Of a stretch of 6,013 nt of DNA, positions 1 to 5,213 are shown one piece after another. The translations under genes were made by a program, and so were the position numbers. Under the pieces are notes generated by a model that searched no databases, was not told the origin of the DNA, and saw only the letters and a list, made by a program, of their open reading frames with translations. How positions within the stretch are numbered: position 1 is the stretch's first letter; each line of letters opens with the position of its first letter. This DNA is from an uncultured Oscillospiraceae bacterium (GTDB lineage: Bacteria; Bacillota; Clostridia; Oscillospirales; Oscillospiraceae): assembly GCA_947628265.1 (NCBI GenBank), contig CANQZF010000114.1, positions 1-6,013 of the forward strand. Reading direction: 5' to 3'.

Positions 1-481
1 CTCCGACGTGATCGACGCCCTCTTCCATGTGGACCTGCCCATGTCGGCGGGCGAACAGAGGGAAGCATTTGAGTCGGCGCTGGCGGGCGCTTTGGGCGAG
101 GAGTGCGGCTTTGAGCTCATCCAGACAGTGAATGACCGGATGGCCGCCCAGATCCGGGAGCACAAGGAGGAAAAAGACCCCGAACCCCTGACCATGACCG
201 CAAGAGAAGTCGGGGATATGCTCACGGAGCTTGGCATCTCCGGCGAGGCGGTGGAGCGCTTCAAGACCCGCTGCGGTGAGACTCTGGGCGACGGCGCGGT
301 CATCAAGCCTGAAAACGTCATCGACGAGAAGAACTTCGTGGTCAGGGCCGGCGAGCTCACCGTCTCCGTCAGTCAGGAAGAGAGCTTCCGCCTGGAGTCC
401 CGCGTGATTGACGGCCGGAAGTACCTTCTCATCCCCGTGGGCGCAACCGTGGAGATCAACGGCATGGAAACTAAGGTCTGA
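1..481 (+). CDS. DUF4317 family protein, C-terminal part (5' end outside window)
   Basis: The reading frame is open from the first complete codon at position 2 to a TGA at 479-481, giving 159 residues. No start can be assigned here; a GTG at 8-10 lies inside the conserved region and is not a credible start. The protein matches my memory of DUF4317, a family of roughly 380-400 residues in Bacillota with no established function. Recognisable pieces are the acidic/basic stretch EHKEEKDPEPLT at about fragment residues 53-64, the VIDEKNFVVR segment, and the terminal RVIDGRKYLLIPV...VEING block, which resembles the usual family C-terminus. So about 40% of the protein is visible. It is soluble, acidic, and has no membrane segment. 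It is followed by a 341-nt gap with a terminator, so it is transcriptionally separate from the MATE gene. The family call is fairly sure; the function is unknown. Confidence 0.85.
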   Translation, partial: SDVIDALFHVDLPMSAGEQREAFESALAGALGEECGFELIQTVNDRMAAQIREHKEEKDPEPLTMTAREVGDMLTELGISGEAVERFKTRCGETLGDGAVIKPENVIDEKNFVVRAGELTVSVSQEESFRLESRVIDGRKYLLIPVGATVEINGMETKV

Positions 482-634
482 GTACAGCAGAACCATGATT
501 ATGCATTCGGATAAGAAATGAGTACATTCGTAGTAACTCACCCTTCGGCGTTTTCATTGACTGAATGCTCCAAAAAATCACAAACCCATTGCGGCGCAAG
601 GCTTTTTGGAAAGTAGGATTTTTAACCACTTATT

Positions 635-670
635 CCACAAAAAACCGCCCTTTTGGGCGGGTTTTTGTGG
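635..670 (+). terminator. Strong rho-independent terminator, probably bidirectional
   Basis: The arms at 635-650 and 655-670 are complementary over 16 positions with one mismatch (A644 against G661) around a TTTT loop. The core is ccgccc/gggcgg, flanked by an A-run on the left (639-644) and a T-run on the right (662-666). Read on + it is a GC stem followed by gttttt, so it should end transcripts from the DUF4317 gene, whose stop is about 155 nt upstream. Read on - it is also a GC stem followed by a T-run, so it could work both ways, although no minus-strand gene is seen here. Confidence 0.9.
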
Positions 671-689
671 CGGAGAAGGAGAAGATTGA

Positions 690-724
690 AATGGAAGGGG
701 AACCCTGACGGTTCCCCTTCCATT
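690..724. repeat. Perfect 15-bp inverted repeat, 5-nt loop, no T-run
   Basis: The left arm 690-704 and right arm 710-724 are perfectly complementary around the loop CTGAC (705-709). The stem contains ggggaacc/ggttcccc. It is followed by a pyrimidine tract (cccttccctcc) rather than a T-run, so it is not a typical intrinsic terminator. The flanks extend the fold imperfectly: cggag at 671-675 can pair with ctccg at 732-736, and ggag at 678-681 with ttcc at 728-731 (one G-T pair). It begins 20 nt after the terminator and ends 98 nt before the preferred MATE start. It could be an mRNA leader structure, a protein-binding site, or a dispersed repeat; the sequence alone does not decide. Confidence 0.8.
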
Positions 725-807
725 CCCTTCCCTCCGAAATCTTTGGGCTGAGAGAGTAACGGAGCATAACGGTCCCTTCAAAAATGCCTAAAGGCGGTTC
801 TTTTTTT

Positions 808-813
808 AGGAAG
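808..813 (+). promoter_or_regulatory. Ribosome binding site that decides the MATE start
   Basis: AGGAAG lies 9 nt before the ATG at 823. The in-frame ATG at 784 is preceded by ggtcccttcaaa, which has no Shine-Dalgarno match, and would add 13 residues (MPKGGSFFRKSQT) unlike a MATE N-terminus. The site directly follows a T7 run (801-807), so any structure that ends or pauses transcription there would also affect translation. Confidence 0.7.
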
Positions 814-822
814 TCACAAACT

Positions 823-2226
823 ATGGAAAAAATACGATCAAAACAACCCTTCGACTGGAAGGCGTTTTTAAAGGCGCTGGCCGCTATCGGGGTGCCGGTG
901 GCGGTGCAAAATCTGCTGACCACTACGGCGTCCATGGTGGACACCATGATGGTGGCGCCCTTAGGGGACGAGCTCAACGTGGGGGCGCTGGGGCTGTGCG
1001 CCCAGTTTTCGTCCCTGATGTTCTCCTGCTACTGGGGCTTTGTGGGCGGCGGGATGCTCTTTTTCGCCCAGTATTGGGGCTCCCGGGAGGACGACGGCAT
1101 CGACCGCTCCTACGGCCTCACATGGCTGTGCATGATGGCCGTGGCTGTGATCTTCGCGCTTCTGGCTCTCCTTGCGCCGGAGGCGGTGATGCGTGTCTAC
1201 ACCGACAAGGCGGCCATTCAGAAAATCGGTGTCAGCTACCTCAAGATCGCCGGCTTTGCCTACCCCATGCAGGTCTGGTCCATGGCCATGAGCGCCCTTT
1301 TGCGCGCAACCGAGCGGGTGAAGATCCCCATGATCGCCTCCGTCGTCTCCGTGGCGGCCAACATTTTCTTAAACTGGGCCCTCATTTACGGCCATTTCGG
1401 CCTGCCCGCCATGGGCATCCGGGGCGCGGCCCTGGCCACGACCATCGCGGCGGCGGTGAACGTGGCGGCCATTTATCTCATGGCGGCGCTGCGGAAGTAC
1501 CCCTACCTCTTCCACCTCCGGGCCCACTTCCGCTGGAGCCGGGCCCAGGTCCGGAGCTTCTTCACAAAATGCTTCCCCATTATTTTAAATGAGCTCTTCC
1601 TCGGCATCGGCAACATGATCATCAACGTCACCCTGGGCCGCCAGCCGGAGGAGGTCATCGACGGCCTTGCGGTGTTCAGGACGCTGGAGGGGCTGATCAT
1701 CGGCTTCTTCGCGGGCTTCTCCTCCGCCGCGTCGGTGCTGGTGGGCAAGTGCGTGGGCGCCGGGGAGCTGGACCGGGCCTACGAGCGGGCCAAGAGGCTC
1801 GTCTACCTTTGCAGCGGCATCATCTTCGCCGTGGGCCTGGGGGTCGTCGGCCTCCGGCGGCCCATCCTCACGGCCATGGGCCTCTCCGGGGCGTCCTACC
1901 GGGCCGGGAGCGCCTTTTTGATCATCTACGTCTTCGTGGCCCTCATCCGCATGGGCAACTGGATCATGAACGACACCTACCGGGCCTCCGGCGACGCCGT
2001 CACCGGGACGGTGCTGGAGATCGTCTTTATGTACGTCCTGGTGGTCCCGGCGGTGCTGGTGGCCAGCTTTGCCCTGAAGCTCCCCTACTGGGCGATTTTC
2101 CTTTGCTGCTACGCCGACGAGCCCATCCGCTACATACTCATGCAGCTCCACCTCTACTCCGGCAAGTGGATCCGCCCGGTGACGACCCTGGGCGTGGAGG
2201 CGCTAAAAAATTTTAGAGTTCAGTAA
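823..2226 (+). CDS. MATE family efflux transporter
   Basis: This encodes an inner-membrane exporter of the multidrug and toxic compound extrusion family, which exports drugs or metabolites using Na+ or H+ gradients. With the start at 823 it has 467 residues, a normal length, with about 12 hydrophobic segments in two homologous halves. Visible family features are the first-helix region PVAVQNLLTTTASMVDTMMV with Asp40; the conserved ALLRATERVKIPM (about 159-170) followed by NIFLNWALIYG...GLPAMGIRGAALATTIA (about 180-209); the second-half counterpart GFSSAASVLVGKCVGAGELDRAYERAKR (about 298-325); and YRASGDAVTGTVLEI (386-400). The first-half loop motif is repeated in part by the second half, as expected of the internal duplication. 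The gene stands alone between a terminator-containing gap and the promoter of the next operon. The substrate cannot be told. The stop codon TAA (2224-2226) lies in the first copy of a 13-bp direct repeat. Family call is secure; NorM-type naming would be over-precise. Confidence 0.93.
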   Translation: MEKIRSKQPFDWKAFLKALAAIGVPVAVQNLLTTTASMVDTMMVAPLGDELNVGALGLCAQFSSLMFSCYWGFVGGGMLFFAQYWGSREDDGIDRSYGLTWLCMMAVAVIFALLALLAPEAVMRVYTDKAAIQKIGVSYLKIAGFAYPMQVWSMAMSALLRATERVKIPMIASVVSVAANIFLNWALIYGHFGLPAMGIRGAALATTIAAAVNVAAIYLMAALRKYPYLFHLRAHFRWSRAQVRSFFTKCFPIILNELFLGIGNMIINVTLGRQPEEVIDGLAVFRTLEGLIIGFFAGFSSAASVLVGKCVGAGELDRAYERAKRLVYLCSGIIFAVGLGVVGLRRPILTAMGLSGASYRAGSAFLIIYVFVALIRMGNWIMNDTYRASGDAVTGTVLEIVFMYVLVVPAVLVASFALKLPYWAIFLCCYADEPIRYILMQLHLYSGKWIRPVTTLGVEALKNFRVQ

Positions 2227-2248
2227 AATTCCCGGCAGTAAAATTCCC
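2221..2248. repeat. Perfect 13-bp tandem direct repeat spanning the MATE stop codon
   Basis: The sequence cagtaaaattccc occurs at 2221-2233 and again at 2236-2248, separated by GG, giving a 15-bp period. The first copy supplies the final Gln codon and the TAA of the MATE gene; the second is noncoding. The pair ends 22 bp before the -35 box of the downstream promoter, that is about 58-85 bp before the expected transcription start, a usual place for an activator. It may instead be a simple slippage duplication. Confidence 0.85.
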
Positions 2249-2270
2249 TCATTTGCCCCGCTATATGGGC

Positions 2271-2299
2271 TTGCCTCCCGGGAAACAAAGTGGTATAAT
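2271..2299 (+). promoter_or_regulatory. Sigma-A promoter of the GH27-HAD-transketolase operon
   Basis: The -35 box is TTGCCT (2271-2276, 4 of 6 consensus bases), then a 17-bp spacer, then a perfect -10 TATAAT (2294-2299). TGG directly before it (2291-2293) makes an extended -10. The start of transcription should fall near 2306, giving a leader of about 28 nt before the ATG at 2334. The spacer begins with part of the palindrome tcccggga (2276-2283). A ribosome binding site, GAGG at 2323-2326, lies 7 nt before the ATG. Confidence 0.85.
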
Positions 2300-2309
2300 T
2301 AAGATTTAA

Positions 2310-2322
2310 GAAAACACTTTTC
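2310..2322. promoter_or_regulatory. Candidate operator palindrome at the transcription start
   Basis: GAAAA-CAC-TTTTC has perfect 5-bp arms around 3 nt and lies just after the predicted start of transcription, directly before the ribosome binding site. Its layout resembles LacI/CcpA-type operators: compared with an idealised cre site (TGAAAACGCTTTCA) the 14 bases from 2309 agree at about 10 positions, but the central CG is CA here and the outer bases differ. So it may be a repressor site for a sugar-responsive regulator, or chance. No regulator gene is in the window. Confidence 0.35.
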
Positions 2323-2333
2323 GAGGTGTCCCT

Positions 2334-3575
2334 ATGGACAAAAACGCCTTTGCCAAAACGCCCCCCATGGGCTGGAACAGCTACGACTACTACGACACCG
2401 GCGTCACCGAGGCGGACGTCCGCAAAAACGCCGCCGTCTTAGCGGAAAAGCTCCTGCCCTTCGGCTGGGAGTACGTAGTCGTGGACATCCAGTGGTACGC
2501 CTCCAACCCCGGGGCCCAGCGGGAGAAATACCAATATGTCCCCTTCGGGCAGCTCAATTTAGACGGTTTTTCCCGGCTCATCCCCGACCCGGAGCGGTTC
2601 CCCAGCTCCAAAAACGGCGCGGGCTTCAAGCCCCTTGCGGACTACGTCCACTCCCTGGGCCTTAAATTCGGCATCCACATCATGCGCGGCATCCCCCGCC
2701 TCGCCGCCCACAGCCATATGCCCATTCTCGGCACGGACGCCACCGCCGCCGAGATCGCCGACCCCTCCAGCGTCTGCCGCTGGAACCCGGATATGTACGG
2801 CGTCCGCAATACCCCGGCGGGACAGGCCTACTACGACTCCCTCCTGGCCCTCTACGCCTCCTGGGGCGTGGATTTCATCAAATGTGACGACATCTGCAAC
2901 ACCGATAACTGGGCCTCAGACCCCGCCCGGGCCTTTGAGGGGAAAAATGAGATCATTATGCTGCACCGCGCCATTGAAAAATGCGGGCGGCCCATCGTCC
3001 TCTCCCTCTCCCCCGGCCCGGCCCTCCGGGACAAGGCGGAGTTTTACGGGGCGTACGCCAATATGTGGCGCATCACCGACGACATGTGGGACCGCTGGGA
3101 CCACGTCCGCAATATGTTTGACCGCTGTCACCTCTGGCGCGGCGTGGGCCGGGCCGGGGCGTACCCCGACTGCGATATGCTCCCCCTGGGGACCGTCGGC
3201 GGGGGCTTTCTGGACGAGCGGGCCACCCGCCTCACGAGGGACGAGCAGAGGACCCTGATGACCCTCTGGTGCGTCTTCGGCTCGCCGCTGATGCTGGGCG
3301 CGGAGCTCACAAAATTAGACGCCTGGACGCTGTCGCTTTTGACAAATGAAAAGGTTTTGACGCTCCTCTCCCCGGAAAACACCCGGGAGGAGCTGGTATA
3401 CACCCCGGAAAAAGCCGTCTGGGCTGTGACCACCCCGGAGGGCGCGCGGTACAAAGCCGTCTTCAACCTCACCGAGGAGCCCATGGAGATACGGGAAACT
3501 GCCCTGGACGTCTGGACCGGCGCCCCCTGCGGGACGCTTATAGCCCCCCACGGGTGCCTTTTGGCGGAGCTTTGA
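2334..3575 (+). CDS. GH27 glycoside hydrolase (alpha-galactosidase family; possible beta-L-arabinopyranosidase)
   Basis: This is a 413-residue retaining glycosidase of family GH27 (clan GH-D), with a TIM barrel to about residue 345 and a short beta-sandwich tail. Family features: TPPMGWNSYDYY (9-20); VVVDIQWY (48-55); the nucleophile motif DFIKCDDIC with Asp185 as likely nucleophile; MWRITDDMWD with Asp250 as likely acid/base; GRAGAYPDCDMLPLG (272-286), matching the usual GPGGWNDPDML; and LMTLWCVFGSPLMLG (308-322). There is no signal peptide, so it should act in the cytoplasm on imported or permeating glycosides. Two active-site spots differ from classical alpha-galactosidases: DDCW is DIQW (Ile52), and SLCEWG is SLSPGP (224-229). 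Ile at the first place is reported for the Streptomyces avermitilis GH27 beta-L-arabinopyranosidase. Family is secure; substrate (alpha-galactoside, beta-L-arabinopyranoside, or another) is not. It is the first gene of the operon, behind a strong promoter, and ends 1 nt before the next start codon. Confidence 0.9.
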   Translation: MDKNAFAKTPPMGWNSYDYYDTGVTEADVRKNAAVLAEKLLPFGWEYVVVDIQWYASNPGAQREKYQYVPFGQLNLDGFSRLIPDPERFPSSKNGAGFKPLADYVHSLGLKFGIHIMRGIPRLAAHSHMPILGTDATAAEIADPSSVCRWNPDMYGVRNTPAGQAYYDSLLALYASWGVDFIKCDDICNTDNWASDPARAFEGKNEIIMLHRAIEKCGRPIVLSLSPGPALRDKAEFYGAYANMWRITDDMWDRWDHVRNMFDRCHLWRGVGRAGAYPDCDMLPLGTVGGGFLDERATRLTRDEQRTLMTLWCVFGSPLMLGAELTKLDAWTLSLLTNEKVLTLLSPENTREELVYTPEKAVWAVTTPEGARYKAVFNLTEEPMEIRETALDVWTGAPCGTLIAPHGCLLAEL

Positions 3576-3576
3576 C

Positions 3577-4362
3577 ATGGGACCCATCAAGCTCCTGCTC
3601 TTTGACCTGGACGACACCCTCCTGCGCCGGGACAAAACGGTGTCGGAGCGCAACCTCCGGGCCCTCCAGCTGTGCCAGAGGGCCGGTGTGGCGGTGGGCG
3701 TGGCCACCTCCCGCTCGGAGCAGAACGCCGGCCACATTTTAAGGTTCCTGCGCCCGGAGGTGCTGATCACCAGCGGCGGCGCCTCGGTAAAGGTCCACGG
3801 GGAGCTTGTCTTTACCGGCGCGTTCACTCCGGAGGAGACATTAAAAATCATCGCCCGCGCCCAAAAAATCTGCGGCCCCGGCGTGCGGCTGGACGCCGAC
3901 ACGGACCGATGCTGTTACCACAATTACCCCTCCGATCACAGCGGCTACGTGGCCTGGGGCGAGACACGCGAGACGGACTTCTCCGACTTCCGGGAGGCGG
4001 CCCTGATGGTCTGCGCGGACATCCCCGACCCTGAGCGGGCGGCGGAGCTCCGGCGGGTGCTGGATTTTTGTGACATGGTGAAATTCACCGACGGAAATTG
4101 GTACAAGCTGACCCGCGCCGGCGTCACCAAGGAGGCGGGGCTCTCCCGGGTGTGTGAGGCCCTTGGCATCCGCCCTCGGAACATCGCGGCCTTCGGGGAC
4201 GATCTTTCGGACCGGGAGATGCTGCGGCGCGCGGGCTTGGGCGTGGCCATGGCCAACGCCGTCCCGGAGGTCAAGGCCGCCGCGGACATTGTGATCGGCG
4301 ACAACAACTCCGACGCCATAGCAGAGTTTTTGGAAAAAACCTTCAGTCTGAAGGAGGAATGA
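3577..4362 (+). CDS. Cof-type HAD-IIB family phosphatase
   Basis: This 261-residue soluble enzyme belongs to the haloacid dehalogenase superfamily, Cof/IIB subgroup, which mostly removes phosphate from sugar phosphates or small phosphometabolites with Mg2+. Motif I is FDLDDTL with nucleophile Asp10 and Asp12; motif II is VATSRS (Thr44/Ser45); motif III is Lys185 in GVTKEAGL; motif IV is FGDDLSDREML with Asp208 and Asp212. The family usually reads GDxxND, so Ser211 replaces the common Asn. A type-C2 cap fits between about residues 85 and 180. The usual ITSNGA after motif II is ITSGGA here. The C-terminal VAMANAVPEVKAAAD is typical. The start ATG lies 1 nt after the GH27 stop with GGAG at 3566-3569, so the two are probably translationally coupled. 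The operon suggests a sugar phosphate of pentose or galactose metabolism, but the substrate is unknown. Confidence 0.9.
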   Translation: MGPIKLLLFDLDDTLLRRDKTVSERNLRALQLCQRAGVAVGVATSRSEQNAGHILRFLRPEVLITSGGASVKVHGELVFTGAFTPEETLKIIARAQKICGPGVRLDADTDRCCYHNYPSDHSGYVAWGETRETDFSDFREAALMVCADIPDPERAAELRRVLDFCDMVKFTDGNWYKLTRAGVTKEAGLSRVCEALGIRPRNIAAFGDDLSDREMLRRAGLGVAMANAVPEVKAAADIVIGDNNSDAIAEFLEKTFSLKEE

Positions 4363-4366
4363 GCAA

Positions 4367-5212
4367 ATGACAGATACTGAAAGAAAAGACCTTCAAATCA
4401 AGGCCACGAAGGTCCGCATGGGGATCATCGAGGGCACCCACGCGGCGAAGGCCGGGCACCCCGGCGGGTCCCTGTCCTCGGCGGATATGTTCACGTATCT
4501 CTACTTCAAGGAGCTGAACGTTGACCCCAAGGACCCCAAGAACCCGGATAGAGACCGTTTTGTCCTCTCCAAGGGCCACACCGCCCCGGGCCTCTACGCC
4601 ACTTTAGCGCTGAGAGGTTTCTTCCCCTGGGAGGATTTGAAGACCTTAAGGCAGATCGGCAGCCACCTCCAGGGCCACCCCAACATGAACCTGACCCCCG
4701 GCGTGGATATGTCCACCGGCTCTTTGGGCCAGGGCGTCTCCGCCGCCGCAGGCATGGCCAAGGCCGCCAAGTACATGGGCAAGTCCTTACGGGTCTACAC
4801 CCTCTTGGGCGACGGCGAAATTGAGGAGGGCCAGGTCTGGGAGGCCTTCATGTTCGCCGCCAACTATAAGCTGGACAACTTCGTGGCCATCATCGACAAG
4901 AACGGCCTCCAGATCGACGGGCCGACAAAGGACGTCATGGACTCCGGGGACATCGCGGAAAAGCTGAGAGCCTTCGGCTTCGAGGTCGTGGAGATCAACG
5001 GCCACAGCTTTGACGAGATCGAGGCGGCGTTCAAAAAGGCCCGGGAGACAAAGGGCAAGCCCTTCGGCATCGTGATGCACACGGTAAAGGGCCTGGGCGT
5101 CAGCTACATGACCAATTCTGTCGAATGGCACGGCAAGGCCCCCAACGACGCGGAGTATGAGGTCGCCATGAACGAGCTCAGAGCGAAATTAGCGGAACTG
5201 GAGGCGGAATAA
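4367..5212 (+). CDS. Transketolase, N-terminal subunit
   Basis: This 281-residue protein is the thiamine-diphosphate (pyrophosphate-binding) half of a split transketolase, which moves two-carbon ketol units between pentose-phosphate pathway sugars in the cytoplasm. Motifs: AGHPGGSLS (29-37), SKGH with His71, GHPN (103-106), STGSLGQG (116-123), the ThDP/Mg2+ motif GDGEIEEGQVWEA (148-160) with Asp149, IIDKNGLQIDG with Asn179, and KGLGVSYMTNSVEWHGKAP (241-259). Length fits N-terminal subunits rather than full transketolases (about 660 residues). The start is supported by AAGGAGG (4351-4357), placed inside the last codons of the HAD gene, 9 nt before the ATG; the gap between the genes is 4 nt. 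The C-terminal partner follows after 1 nt. A split pair of this kind is sometimes annotated tktA/tktB; I give no symbol because naming is inconsistent. It could be a transketolase-like enzyme of a specialised sugar route rather than the housekeeping copy. Confidence 0.95.
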   Translation: MTDTERKDLQIKATKVRMGIIEGTHAAKAGHPGGSLSSADMFTYLYFKELNVDPKDPKNPDRDRFVLSKGHTAPGLYATLALRGFFPWEDLKTLRQIGSHLQGHPNMNLTPGVDMSTGSLGQGVSAAAGMAKAAKYMGKSLRVYTLLGDGEIEEGQVWEAFMFAANYKLDNFVAIIDKNGLQIDGPTKDVMDSGDIAEKLRAFGFEVVEINGHSFDEIEAAFKKARETKGKPFGIVMHTVKGLGVSYMTNSVEWHGKAPNDAEYEVAMNELRAKLAELEAE

Positions 5213-5213
5213 G

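Larger units (their letters stand above)
482..822. other. Intergenic region with terminator and MATE-gene leader
   Basis: This 341-bp stretch has no credible gene and is richer in A/T than the flanking coding DNA. In order it holds: gcattc at 503-508 facing gaatgc at 563-568; an 8-bp inverted repeat tccaaaaa/tttttgga (569-576, 603-610) enclosing a small ttgc/gcaa hairpin followed by a T5 run, which may be a weak first terminator for the DUF4317 gene; the strong terminator at 635-670; the perfect inverted repeat at 690-724; cggag (671-675), ctccg (732-736) and cggag again (760-764); a hexamer taacgg repeated at 757 and 767; and a gcc-taaa-ggc mini-hairpin (786-795) followed by T7 (801-807) just before the ribosome binding site. 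No good promoter is visible for the MATE gene. The best guess is TTGGGC at 743-748 with CATAAC at 765-770, spacing 16, which is weak. Confidence 0.6.

Noticed and set aside
708..772. Three ACGG words suggesting a mini-ykkC (guanidine-II) riboswitch before an exporter gene
   Set aside because: That class needs two adjacent hairpins each with ACGR as the terminal loop. Here the first ACGG runs into the stem and the other two are not enclosed by stems.
740..776. GGGCTGAGAG resembling the CTGAGA part of a TPP riboswitch
   Set aside because: The second TPP hallmark (GAACCTGATC and the following GCGAAGGGA-type end) is absent, and the spacing does not allow the TPP fold.
784..822. MATE start at ATG 784
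   Set aside because: No ribosome binding site before it, and the added 13 residues look unlike a MATE N-terminus, whereas 823 has AGGAAG at 9 nt.
578..977. Two minus-strand frames crossing the intergenic region
   Set aside because: They run through the terminator and the perfect inverted repeat, and one continues under the MATE gene; no domain or ribosome binding site supports them.
1585..2151. 188-residue minus-strand reading frame opposite the MATE gene
   Set aside because: It is rich in Gly, His, Asp and Val with no recognisable domain, as expected from the reverse of a GC-rich gene, and it lies wholly under a clear MATE coding sequence.
2255..2270. gccc/gggc hairpin after the MATE gene as its terminator
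   Set aside because: Only 4 bp with a loop of 8 nt, and no T-run follows; it directly abuts the -35 box. The MATE transcript may run on into the next operon.
3315..3902. 195-residue minus-strand reading frame across the GH27-HAD junction
   Set aside because: It covers parts of two well-supported genes on the other strand; composition is Arg/Ser/Pro-rich and no family is recognisable.
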